A DNA stretch of 64,000 nucleotides. Source: Sacculina carcini. Lineage: Eukaryota; Arthropoda; Thecostraca; Sacculinidae. The notes below the pieces were generated by a model. That model was not told the DNA's origin. It saw only the letters and a program-made list of their open reading frames with translations, and ran no database searches. The DNA is taken from NCBI GenBank assembly GCA_916048095.2, contig OU696577.1, positions 8,450,440 through 8,514,439 on the forward strand, read 5' to 3'. The position numbers and the translations under genes were made by a program. Below are positions 13,010 to 26,700 of this stretch, one piece after another (within the stretch, counting starts at the first letter, position 1; each line of letters begins with the position of its first letter).

Positions 13010-13844
13010 GATGTTAATTGACTGCTGACCACCAAGCAAGTTGTCACGCCGCCCCTCCGACCGTGCCTTATGTCGGCTTGTATATCGCGACCTCGTGATC
13101 ACCGTATCTTGTTTGACTCTCCGCTCGGCAGACTGACCACTGGCGTTCGTCGACGAGGGCTGCAGTTCAGTCACTTTCCCCACAGGACCAGTGTGACGGA
13201 TAACATCCTCCATCGATGTCACTCTGGCTGGACGGGCGTGTTCGGTCAGACGAAATACAACTGCTGATTGGTCTGTCCAGACAGAGTGCATCTTGCCTAC
13301 CTTCCTCATCTGTCGCAACTGAAATGCGAGCGCACTGTTTTGTGGAGTGAGATGATCGTTTATATATATGTTCTTTCTGACCGTTTTTTTTCAGCGCGGC
13401 GCTCGCCTTAAAAAATTATTGGCGCTTTCGCGCTCTCTCGAAGCGGATCAAAAGAGGCCGAGATTGTCCAGGTTTTCTCTCCCCGAGACGGTGAGCTGAC
13501 TCTATGTCCTCCGCCGACACTTCAGCTCCAATGTTGCTGGCTAGCTCTTTAACCAGTTGGGCAGGACTCTCACTCGCTCCCTCGGAGATGCCTGACACAC
13601 ACAGGTTTTTTCGCCGACTGGCTTGCTCTAGCATGGATATTTGTTGTTGTGCCAGTTGTAGCTCTTCCCTTATTTCGGCGAGTTCTTCACTTTTTGCAAC
13701 TGCAGCCGTCACTGCTGTCTCAACAGCCGGGGCCATGATCTTGTCTCGGAAGGCTTCAAGAATCTTCTCATTCTTCATACACTCGAACATTGCCTCCAAT
13801 AAATCTGCAGAATGTGCCGCTGTGCGAGCCATGCTAATATTCAC
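13010..13844 (-). pseudogene. LINE A ORF1 protein, frameshifted
   Basis: The first frame (13844-13416) starts MNISMARTAAHSADL and has an alanine- and glutamate-rich coiled-coil-like segment (AEIREELQLAQQQISML). The NLCVSGI and SAHRLGERKPGQSRPLLIRF motifs of RRM-type LINE ORF1 RNA-binding proteins follow. A second frame (about 13318-13010) encodes the C-terminal block with VGKMHSVWTDQSAVVFRLTE. The change of frame near 13400 breaks the protein. ORF1 normally coats the LINE RNA. Confidence 0.75.
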
Positions 13845-13849
13845 TTAAA

Positions 13850-15680
13850 TCAAATTACTATATTACAATTACACAAGCTCACAAGTCCTCTCACTTCAAA
13901 CAGCAGCTCCAATAAAAAATACAATCACACTAACTTATAAATGAACATTTTTAAACCAATTTCAAGTTCAGTTTTATAGCCTAACGGAAAAATCAACAGA
14001 AAATTGCGCAAGCGACATCAACACGTCCGCACGCTATGAAACAAAATTCAAACTGATCACTTATTATCATTCAAGAACTTCTCTAAAAAGTAATCTAAAA
14101 ATTTGATTGAAATATTGTCTAAATTTTACTATATATTTCAGAATCTATGTGCAATCAATCACATATAAAACAAAACCGCAAGAATAATATCTACAAAAAA
14201 ATCTCAAGCAGCTTCTACAAAATGCAATTTGGCGGGTTTTCTCAACATTTTATCGGTTATTCAATTCTTATATACGTCTGTTATAAATCCAAGAAAAACT
14301 CGTTAACCTTTAGCACCAAGACATTACAAGACATCAACCCAATTAACTGAACAAGATCTCAATCTAAAAACATCCGAAACTGACAAAAGAAACACAAACA
14401 AAACTTCCAAGAAATAATTATGTGTGTGTATGTGTGTGTGTGCGTATGTTTGTGTGTCTGCTTGTGTGTGTCTGTGCGTGTGTGTTTGTTGTATGTGTGT
14501 GTGTGTGTGTGTCGGGGTGTATGATTGAGTGTTAAGAACATACACGCTTTGACACATGTCGACAATTATTTTTCTCGGAAATAGATGGGTCTTTTCACAC
14601 ACACACACACATAAAAAACACACCCACCCACACATACGACATATTTCATGTTTTGTAAATTGTTCATCACTGTTGTTAAACACATTAGGTACCATTGAAA
14701 TACAAAATAAATCAGAGCCAAAATTCACTGAGGTTTTTTTTCTCCAGAAAACGCCTCCAAAAAATTCGTCATAATTATATTAGACCACTACACACACACG
14801 TATTCTAATATAACACGCTAAACTCCTGCATGAAACCAAACAGCTTTGCCACGAATCTGATGATAAAAAGAAGAAAAAAGTATGCTGAAAACACAAATAA
14901 AAGACAAGCACATTATTTACGACCATTTCCGTGACATAAAAGCACACACACAAGCAATAAAAACATCAAATAATAAACTTGTTAAATTTATGATGAAACA
15001 CACGAAACTATGACTGGTCAATAAAAATTACACATACATCATTATGGTTTTTTCAGCGCTGGTAAAACCACAATTATAAAACACATCGCTCCGTAACCAT
15101 GGCAACCAAACATAAAATCAAGAACTTTAGAAATGAAACAAACACACCATGAATTGAACGCCACATTAAACATATATACATGTGCGTTAATACAGAAGCA
15201 CACGACCCACGTCAATCAATTAAATGAAATACAATCTTCAATCATTATTTTAGTGAAAAACTCACTACAGTAAGAACAAACACACACAGACATACAAACA
15301 CACACAAACACAGGCAAAGAATGCCACGACACTTTTTGAAAATCGCCGTAAAATGACGATATAAAAAATTCCACTCCCAGTGAAAAAGACAAAGACACAC
15401 ACACACACACACAGACATACAAACACACACAAATACATCACTCGATTGTTCAAACACAATAAAACGAAGCGAAATATACACACATGAAGTGTGTAGCGTA
15501 ATTGAAACCTCTGTCTGTCTGTCTGTCTGTCTCTGTCTGTCTGTCGGTGAATGTGTACGACATCAATACATGCACACATAAAAAAATGCGCCCACACACA
15601 CACACACACACAAACACAAAAAACATTAGTTACAGTAGCAAACGCAATGACAATGCTTACCGATAGATCAAACTGCCCAT
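13850..15680. other. AT-rich spacer 3' of CDC14, no gene seen
   Basis: The open frames are short or made of CA/TG and (TGTC)n repeats (TG tract 14421-14512, CA tract 15390-15440, TGTC tract 15511-15545). Part of it is presumably CDC14 3' flank. I found no convincing minus-strand polyadenylation signal. Confidence 0.4.
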
Positions 15681-15685
15681 CACCA

Positions 15686-15835
15686 ACGCCATCTATACAA
15701 TCACTCAAGAGAATGAAACGACGATACCACAGCAGCGCCACCTATACAACCACCAGCGCAAATGATCAAACTCTAGCGCCGTATGTATGGTTTATGTCAC
15801 TGTAAAAATGAGCGATCTTAGCGCCACCTATACTA
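15686..15835. promoter_or_regulatory. Cluster of three CTCF-like core motifs
   Basis: ACGCCATCTATAC, AGCGCCACCTATAC and again AGCGCCACCTATAC occur at about 15687, 15734 and 15817, all in the same orientation, starting 15 bases past the CDC14 stop codon. They match the AGCGCCMYCTR half of the animal CTCF core. Binding is an inference from the motif only. Confidence 0.35.
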
Positions 15836-15848
15836 TCAATCAATCAAC

Positions 15849-16831
15849 TCACACTGCTGAAGCGCCCGTTTTGCCGGCCGCCAACCGACTGCTCCGCCTG
15901 ACAACCACTTGGGGCTTCTCAAGTGACTGCCCGGTCGTGATGACGTCATCATTTCGACGGGGGTTCATGCCCACTCCCGCCTGAGCGTGTTGGTCGTCGT
16001 TGGCGCGGCGGTCACATCTTGAACTACGCTTACCGCCGGCAGATGGCGCAGCGAGCGCTCCACGCCGCTTGCCCTCGCGAAAATAGTCGGTCATTCGGCG
16101 CTGAGAAGAACGACTTGGATGATTCTGATGATGCACGGTGCTAGCTAATTGTTTGGCTTTATCTGCGGCTATTCGCCCTTCTACCATCGCTTCTGCTGTA
16201 CAAGAACAGTTGGACACACAGGACTTCCTTCGGCGACGGCGTGTACGTGACGTATTCCTGCCTCCACTCGTGTCTGCCAGCCCGTCTGACGATGCCGGCA
16301 GTGCAGTCGATGTTGCAGACGATGCAACAACAAGTCGTTGTTGCATGGTACGTCTGGTGAGACGTTGCACGACGCGACCACTCAGCGTCACACTACTGGA
16401 ACTGACACGCCGTGTGGCAACCACCGCCGAGCAAGCAGCTATGGTCTTGTTAGCGATGGAATCCGATGTTCCTACAGCAAGATCAGGAGTGGCTGTGATG
16501 TTGGCGACTGGACGGGATGATGACGATGGTGACGTACAATGGTGACGTCTTCGTGATCGAGTACGACCTCTTCTTCCTGCTGCTCCACTGCAACGAGCAA
16601 CAGTGCGGCCGCGTCTGCAACGTTGCACGTGCGACAGCAACGCAGACCAAGAAGACGTCTTGGTCGCAGTTTTGCACTTGGACGAAGAACGAGATACGGG
16701 GGGAGAAGATGTCGTATGATGGTGGGGATGGGCGATGGGGGTGGAGTCGTCGAGACCAGAGGACAGCGATGCAGACTCTGCTTGATGTTGCAAGGAGAGG
16801 TTGAGCTCGCGGCCGGGCGTCGACGACTCCG
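15849..16831 (-). CDS. CDC14: CDC14 exon 12 (C-terminal tail, stop)
   Basis: One open minus-strand frame of over 300 codons ending at TGA (15849-15851). Composition is Ser/Arg/Ala/Thr-rich with clusters such as RTRRRRRK, typical of a disordered nuclear tail. It includes [15 protein letters not shown] at 16062-16106, a match to the PCNA-binding PIP box, and ends [14 protein letters not shown]. The start is set by the acceptor TATCAG or by GGAG five bases further in; the choice depends on the unresolved donor of exon 11. GC content is well above the neighbouring introns. No other family domain is recognised. Confidence 0.75.
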
Positions 16832-17644
16832 CTGATAGTCATCTATCAGCACTGCCAACGCCACGCACACTGACACACACACATACATACACACACACAT
16901 ACATACTTAATTAATTTTGACTGACTGATGCAATGTTGCACAGTGTTGAAAGTGTGTGTCGATGTGTTATTGCAGGAGTTGGTCAGTTTGAGTAATTATA
17001 GCAGCAATATTTAGCTGTCTGTTGTTTGTGTATTGAAATATTGTTAATGTATGTTGTTGTTGTTTGTGCTTAGCACCTAGAAATTGTGAATTGGTAATTG
17101 CCACTGGTGGGGAATGGAAGAGTTGCCAAGTGGGAAGCTAAAGGTCGGACAGAACAGGACAACTATGTGTGTGTTTTTATCAATTAAAATTCGTCTAATT
17201 TTTGTTTCTAATGACCTCTAATGGCATTTACTTTGACGTAGCAACTGAATTTATTGAATTTATCAGTGCTGTGTTGTGTGGAAAATGAAGAGATGGCTCG
17301 TATTAAGAAGTGGGGAATCAGTGAGAAAAAAAGGTTAAGAACAACTGGTCTATATTAACACCTATTTAATCATTAGGGTGTATTTATTACGAAAATGTGT
17401 CTGATATCAACGCAATACTTGTAAAAAAACATTTCGGATTGAAATTAATTGATACAGATTCTGGTAAATAGCCAATTGTTGTTGTACTCGATATAATAAT
17501 GTGAGCTAATGGGCTGAAGAATTACTAATTCATCCATTATATTGATCAAACAATAAGACGCTGGTACAATGAGAAATATGACATGACTGGAAGGAGGCAG
17601 ACACAAGCCTGTCTCACTTATTACTACCCAAAGTACTAGTAACA

Positions 17645-17676
<32 letters not shown>

Positions 17677-20600
17677 TGATACACACTGACGTATACACAC
17701 ATATACACACACACACACAAACACACTGACGCATACACACACACACATACACACTGACACACATATACTGATACACACTGACGTATACATACAAACACAC
17801 TCACGACACATACATACTAACACACTGACACATACATACATACGCACATACTGACGCATACACACACACACACACACACTGACACACACAAATACACACA
17901 CACAAATACATTGACACATACATACATACACACTGACACATACATGCATACATACACACTGACACATACATACTGATACACACTGACACATACATACATA
18001 CACACTGACACATACACACTCACTGACACATACATACACACTGACACATACATACATACACACTGACACATACATACACATACACTGACACATACATACA
18101 TACACACACACTGACGCATACACACATATACACAAACTGATACACTGATACATACATACACTGACACACACACACACACACACACACTGACACATACATA
18201 CTAACACACTGACACACACATACAAACACACTGACACATACATACATACACACTGACACATACATACACACTGATACACGCTGACGCATACATACAAACA
18301 CACTGACACACACATACAAACACACTGACACATACATACATACACACTGACACATACACACTCACTGACACATACATACACACTGACACATACATACATA
18401 CACACTGACACATACATACACATACACTGACACATACATACATACACACACACTGACGCATACACACATATACACAAACTGATACACTGATACATACATA
18501 CACTGACACACACACACACACACTCACTGACACATACATACTAACACACTGACACATACATACATACGCACACACTGACGCATACACACACACACACACA
18601 CACACACACTGACACATACATACATACGCACACACTGACGCATACACACACACACACACACACTGACGCATACATACATACACACTGACACATATACACT
18701 CATTGACACATATACACACTCACTGACACATACATACATAAACACTGACACCCAGAACCCACCTGACACCAGAGCCTCTAGGTCGATGTTGTTGTTGTTG
18801 TTGTTGTGACAATGTTGACGACAACATTCTGCCGGCTGTTACCACTCGCTGGCCGCTACCACTGTTACCAGTGTTACCATTGTTAGCTAGTAACGGAGAC
18901 GTGGTAGACTTGATACGGGCACAACTATGGTCCAATCTGTATTGACACACACACACACACAAACAGACATACACATATAAATATACTCAACCTTTTTGAT
19001 GGTTGCATATCCCCAGTGGAGTGTCCAATAATAACCGCGACATAATTGACTGTTCAGATAATTATCACCAATCATATTATTTGTCAGAATGTCTTCCAGA
19101 TCCACGAGTATTTCCATCGCTTGAATTCACTGTAATATAAACAGATTACTAGGCAATAACATAATCATTGATAAGCCGTTGATAATTGATAGAAGTGGCC
19201 AGAAAACGAGCTCAATACTCATGCATTTTGGTTGCCATAGCCTCGGTTAAGATCCAGAGTTCTAATTGAACAAGTCTCACCTCGGTTTTATTCGTGAATT
19301 TATGATTGTTTTTTTTAAAATATATATGCACATGTTAACTGGTCGTTTTTCTAATCCATAAAATAGACAGGATCTACGCAAAATTGCGAACCAGCTAGTG
19401 GAAAAATAAAGCGGCATCCTCAAATTGAACGAAACCACGGAAGGGAAGGTTTGAAAAATAGAACGGCATGCCAAAATTATCAACAAAATAATATCAAAAT
19501 TCAAAGCATATAATTATTATCATTATTATTATAAATATTTGAAATAGTTTCGCCAATGCGGCGGCAATATTAACCACGTACCCGGCAGATTGAGACGTAC
19601 GTCCGTTGACGTACGGCGAAGTGACGGACGCGTTCTGACGCAGAGCCTTGATGCGCGTCAGTCGGTCGCCCTGCGTCAGTCGCCGCGGCCGACAATCATC
19701 TCGCCTCTGCTGTGATTGGGATTGAGATTGTGATTGGGATTGGGATTGTGATTGTGATTGGGATGGAGATGTGGTCGGCTTTGATGTGCAACCATTGATT
19801 GTTGAACCAACCATTGAACGCTCCTAAATGATTAAAATACACACACACACACACACACACACATGTATATATACCGTATATTTCGGCGTATAAGGCGACC
19901 GTCAGATAAGACGAGGTACAAAATTAGAGCAAATTTTTAAGGTCAAGGTTAATTCAAGGTCTGACTTTTATATCGGTTGTTTAAGACGACCCACAATTTT
20001 TAAGGGTGATTTTTTTACTTTAAGGGTCGTCTTATACGCCGAAATATACGGTACATACATAGAGAGGTATGCCAGACAGGTATACATACCTGTGTGGTAT
20101 GTATAAATACATACCACACAGGTATGCGTATATGTCGCCGTATTAGTTTGTGTGTGTGTGTGTGTGTGTGTTATAATCGCTACTGTAATCGCTGTGTAAA
20201 ACACACTGATAACTAATTGTACATGTATTGATGTGTTTGTGTATTTGATTTGACATAATGTACTGCTAAATGAAATTGTTCTCCATCAAAAAATAGTGGA
20301 AAATTATTAAAATGATATGTGCACTTGTGCTACTAATATGTTGATATTGTTTTTGTTTTTCTTATGATGCATGTTATTGTGGCAAATATACCTACTTACT
20401 TACTTGCTTACTCACTAACATACTTACTTACTTAATCACTAACACACCCACTTACTTACTTGCTTACTCACTAACATACTTACTTACTTAATCACTAACA
20501 CACTCACTTACTTACTTGCTTACTCACTAACTTACTTACTAACATACTTACTTACTCACTAACATACATACTTACTTACTAACATACTTGCTTACTCACT

Positions 20601-23493
20601 AACATACTTAATTACTAATATACTTACTCACTAACTTACTAACACACAACTACTTACTAACTTACAACTTACTAACACTAACACCCGCTAACAGATACAT
20701 ACATACATGCATTCACGACAACACACATTTAAATACGTAGATATACACTTGAAAACAAACACACACACACACACACAAACAGTGAAAAACAATGTACACA
20801 CAGACATACACACATGACTTAGTCCGTGTGTGTGTCTGTGTGTGTGTGTATGTGAGGTTACCTGGCGATGGGGTGGTGTGACAGAGGCGGATGCAGTCGG
20901 ACGACCCTCCACCAATGACATCGAGTCCACCTGCGAGGTCAATGACACGCCCACATCCGACCTGCTACCTACACACGCACACACACACAGACATGCTTAC
21001 ACACTTATGCATAGAGACACAAATATAAACATTTACATACACAAACACACACACACATAAATGCACACATCAACACACACTAACAAACACACACTCTCTC
21101 TCTCTCTCACATACATACACACACAGAGAGAGAGAGAGAGAGAGAAAAGGAAAGACACACACACATACAAAATGTCTCAAGGAAAATAGGAAGTTGTTTC
21201 AATTCTCAAAATCTAATAGGAATCACAGTTTTGGCCTAGAAAAACACAGGATTAAAAAAGACATCCAAAAATATAGTTTCCCAAATAGAGTAGTAGTAGT
21301 AGATAGATGGAATATGTTGCCAAGCGACATAGTGAACCAACCTAAGACACAACTGTTTAAGAAGACATCTGACTCATTCCTGCCAAGACAACTAGTAGGA
21401 ACAGAATGAGAGAAAGACACACACACACATACACACACAGGAGAGAGAGAATGAGAGAGAAAGATACACATGAAGGAAGAGTGGGAGAAAATACAGATAA
21501 ATAGAGAGACAATGTAGTTACCTGTAGTGTTGGTTGACGGAGCGACCACACCAGCGCCCTCTATATCACTGGTCTCCTCATCCTCTTGCTCACTGCTGCT
21601 GCTGTTGCTGACACTGTCATCGGCGCCGCTGACTGCCGGCAGACAGTCTTGATAGCCTTGACAGTCATACTCACAACTGTCATCATCACCGCTGCCTCCA
21701 CTAGATAAGCCACTGTATCCGCCCCTGATGGATGCGCTGCAGTAGAAACTAGCTCCGCCGCTGGTCGATTTGCGCTGATGCTTGCTGTAGACGCCGAATT
21801 TGCACGCGACTGCGACATGCGGTGGCGCCCTCTGTTGGCCGTTAGTGGAACCACTAGTTGTCGCCGTGGCCGCATTGCCAGTGTATTGTCCGCCGAGTCG
21901 CCACATGATGGCTTGTTGCTGCTGAAGCCAGTGTTGTTGAGGACCGATAACAGAGCCGGGCCGACACACACGCATCCAGCCGATACACTGGACGGCTGTC
22001 AGGCCGTAGTGTTTCATCATGTAGCAGCCAATCAGCGAGCCAGTGCGACCCAGACCAGCTGACACACACACACACACACACACACACAAATACAAGATAC
22101 ACACACACAAATACAAGATATACATACACACAAATACAAGATACATACACAAATACAACACACACACACACACACAGACACAGAGAGAGAGAGAGAGAAT
22201 ACAAGATACACACACACACACACACACACACAAATACAAGATATACACACACACAGACACAGACACAGAGAGAGAGAAAGAGAATACAAGATATACACAC
22301 ACACACACACAGACACACAGAGAGAGAGAGAGAGAATACAAGATACACACACACACAAATACAAGATACACACACACACACAAATACAAGATACACACAC
22401 ACACACACACACACACAAATACAAGATACACACACCCAAAAATACAAGATGCACACACACACACACACAAATACAAGATACATACACACACACACGCGCA
22501 AATACAAGATACACACACACACACACACAAAATACAAGATACACACACACACACACACACAAATACAAGATATACACACACACACACACACCCAAATACA
22601 AGCGATACACATACCCAAATACAAAATACACACACACACACAGAGAAGAACATGCATGTGCATGTGTTCCATGTTCAATGAATGGTCTACTTTACTTCTT
22701 GTACTTCACATACTTTTTTCATTGTAAAGAAGGATAATACACTGTACATGCCTTCACGATTCAAGGAAAATACTTCACATTATCGTTGAATCGTGAGGGA
22801 AATTGTTTTACATTTGCCTTTACGGAGAAACTGTTTCCCCTACAAAAAAATGCAAATTGCTGTTTGCATTTACCTTTACAATGTACAGCTAATGCGCCGA
22901 CGCTGTGTTCGCAAATATCCAGGAAGCGACGCACAATGGCATCGCTGGGTGTTGATCCATCGATGAAGAACAACTCGTGATGTCGTATGCCGGCGCGTGT
23001 GAACGCACCAGCATCGTACATTTTACGATTGAGTCGTACCACGTCCGTCACTCCGTACTGCCGAAAATACTGCAAATATGCCTGCGGCGAGTGCAACGTG
23101 TAGCCTGCATACAAACATACACACACACACATACACACACATTTTTCCATCTCATTTATTCAACATAAATAATGGGCCTTTTTCAATTATTTCACAAAAA
23201 CGCCACACACACACACACACAGTTATATAACTACATGGACACACTCATAAATGCATATACACACATATACTCACATATACATATGAAGTATGCACACAGT
23301 GATATGTACATACACACACACATACATAGCATATACACATGCATACACATTAAGTGAGATAATATACATATATATACACATGCAAACATACGTATATATC
23401 TAAACAAAAAGCACATACACACACACACACCAGCATAGATATACTGGAACAAAAGTACACGACACAAAAATACACCTGTGTGTGTGTGTGTGT

Positions 23494-23568
<75 letters not shown>

Positions 23569-23686
23569 TTGGTGTGAGAGAATTGAGTACCGTTTTCAAT
23601 ACGCGAGTGTTGATGAGGACCGCAGAATGCTAGCAATTTGTCGGGAATAATCCAGTTGAAGTCACCGTTCTCCACACGCTGATACA

Positions 23687-23728
<42 letters not shown>

Positions 23729-26700
23729 GACACATGCATGTTTAAAGCTAGAATTCTACTTCATATTTTTCATTGATGGACATATTTTTTTAATTATTGA
23801 AAATATATTGGAATTTTCAGTCTGCCAAAGTTTCAATTATCCAAAAGAACAAGCTTAATTATGAAATGAATTATATCAATGTTGATAAAGTACAAATATG
23901 TGCAATAGTTTGATGAAAAACGTGAATTAACACGTAAATAATAAGAAAATACGCCTTTTTCAGCATAATGTATATGTGAGAGCAAACAGAACAATTGAAA
24001 AATACTACCGGAGAAAAGTTCAAATTTTGGCTGGGCTTATTGGAGGACGGTACTATAGTAATAACCTAGTATTTCAGGCCTGAAAAGTGACATGGTCCAT
24101 GGCCTATGGACTATGGCCAGATATATACAAACACACAAACACACAAACACAGACACACACACACACAGAGATATACACAAACACACTGACACAGACACAC
24201 ATATGCACACAAACAAACACACAAACACAAACACATTATTTGATTTATTATTGATTGTATTATAGTGTTGTTAATATGTGTACACGTTTGTAAATATATT
24301 TGTTTGTGTAAAAAAACAAAAAACACACACACACAGAGAGAGACACACACAAACACACACAGACACACACACACACACACACAAACAGACACAAACACGC
24401 AAACACAAACACACTGACACACACACACACACTGAAACACACAAACACAGACACACACACACTGACACACACAAACACACACAGACACAAACACACACAC
24501 ACACTTACACACAGACACACACACACACACACAAACAAACACAAACACACACTGACAAACACACAGACACACATGCATACACAAACACACAAACAAACAC
24601 ACACAAGCACACACGGTTACCTCGTAGTGTTCGTACTGTTTGACGTCGAAATCGCGATAGTTGAAGAAGTTTAGCACACAGGCCTTGTGCAGGGCACTGA
24701 GACAGTTAAGCATGGTCAACTTGTATGTTGCAGGCCCCACCGACGCGTCTCTGCAACATGACATCAACAACAACAACATTGATCGTAACAATAACAACAT
24801 TAGTTATCATAACAACAACATTTATCATACCATTTACAATACCAACAACAACAACTTTGATCGTAACAACACAATTATCATAACATTTACAATAGAAATA
24901 ACAACATTTATCATAACAATAACAACATTAGTTATCGTAACAACAGCATTTATCATAACAATAACATTTACCTAAAAAACGACATTTACCACAACAATAT
25001 GCTATCAACAGCAGTTATTACAACATCAAAATAGCAGAAATAACGGAAATATAACGACAATAACAAACATATCAACAACAACAACAACAAATGTATCATA
25101 CACAGAAAACTAGCACACAAGAGCTAATGATAAAAATCAGCAGCAATTATCAATGACTATTATTAAATTATCAAGAACTATCGATAAATACAAAAAAAAA
25201 TATTGCCAAAATTTATTAACAATACATAATAATTATAGACAATTATCAACAAATTAACAATAATTATCCAAAATTACGTTGTTATCAGCGATAATAATGC
25301 GTGTTCACCTGAAATCGAGCAGAGGGGGGTTGCCGGGGGTTAAGAGGGGGGAGAGTGCTTGTTCGGGGCTCTTGGTCATATAGATCACCTGCAATACATA
25401 CACATGTGCAATTGCAACAGATACCACACGTCACACTGGTTCGTAACCTGCTACTTCTCCTATATCTCTGATTGGCCATTTCCTCAAAGACATCCATCTC
25501 TTCATCTCATACGTATAAATTCAGTTTTAACACACCAAAATTAAATATCACCGGAAGTCACCATAGAAACGAAAGCAAACGATTTCCGATTGATAAAACA
25601 CACACAAACACATGTACCATTTGTCGCTCAGTTGCAATATAAATGTGCGCAATAGAAATGTGTAAATATTAAAATAAATTAAATGTGTGAGTGTGTGTAT
25701 TAGGGTGGGTCGATTTTTAATTAATGTTGGTGTCAAGTTGCGGTAGATGCGGAGTTTTTGCGTATATTCCGAAAAAGAATTTCCAAAAATGTATTACATT
25801 GCGATTGTTTTCCCGGAAATCGCATTTTAAAATTACATTTTTTCATGTAATTCAACGGTACGGTACGGGGGTATTTTACACCAGGTCTTATACAAAATTG
25901 ATTAAGAATTCGAGTATTTCTTGGAGCACGACAGGTGCAGTTTATCACGTGAATTTCGAAAATGCTCATTATATTGCCACTTTTACAATAACGTCTTCCC
26001 GAAACGCATTAAAATAATTCGTTTTTTTTCGAAATACAATACACGAGCAGGGTGTTTTACATCAGATCAAATATCGTGTCAAACGTGGATTCGATTATTT
26101 TTGCGTGCACGATAGTTCTTTACGTAGATTCCGAAAATGTATGAATTATGGCAAAATGATAAGGATCAAAAGAATCACGAACTTCTGAAGGTGCCGAGAT
26201 TCTCTATACAGATCATCAGATCCGGATCACATCAAGCAAACACTGATAGTATTTTACTTGGCAAAAGCAATTTAGATATATTAGGATCTAAATTTGGAAA
26301 TATCTCAGAAGAAGTCCGTGAAGATTCAATTTCGGATTTGGCATGCATTGGTGTGGAGGGAAAATTGGATGGAAATGCAACGGTATATTAAGAGCGACGA
26401 AAGAGATTTGACATCCTAAAGGTGTTTGGCAGCAGAAAATCATCTAACATTCACCCAGGAAGGTAGGGGCTTCATTGAGGCCTATTTGACTCACAAGACA
26501 ACACGTATAGTTGGTAGCACAGGAAATGTACCAGCTGATGAAAGATGTGATGTACTTCAGCAGTACGAAAATGTTGATATTGTTCGAGCTACTCTCCTGG
26601 ACATCACAGCGGTGAACACTGGTAGCAAGCGTGGAATGGTGGACGAACTGGAGAAACTAGTAGATGGGATATTAAATGCAATCGACTGTGCTCTCCATCG

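Larger units (their letters stand above)
8060..13848 (-). mobile_element. LINE A, a non-LTR retrotransposon split by LINE B
   Basis: On the minus strand the order is ORF1 (13844 to about 13010), endonuclease start (12357-12025), endonuclease end (10567-9833), linker, reverse transcriptase (9712-8634) and C-terminal region (8516-8073). This is the standard ORF1-EN-RT order of a CR1/Jockey-type LINE. A plus-strand element (LINE B) separates the two halves of the endonuclease. Frameshifts occur throughout, so it is not active. The clade call (CR1/Jockey group) rests on motif style and is less certain than the LINE call. Confidence 0.85.

Noticed and set aside
16181..16900. Alternative frames over CDC14 exon 12 on both strands (for example 16138-16545 plus, 16472-16900 minus)
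   Set aside because: GC-rich coding DNA opens other frames. The exon 12 frame runs longest to the natural stop and has the PIP motif and compositional continuity with the CDC14 tail.
22043..22681. Open frames of 100-300 codons rich in Thr-His, Cys-Val or Val-Cys dipeptides in many places
   Set aside because: They are translations of (CA)n/(TG)n tracts in both strands and several frames, without starts, splice sites or similarity.
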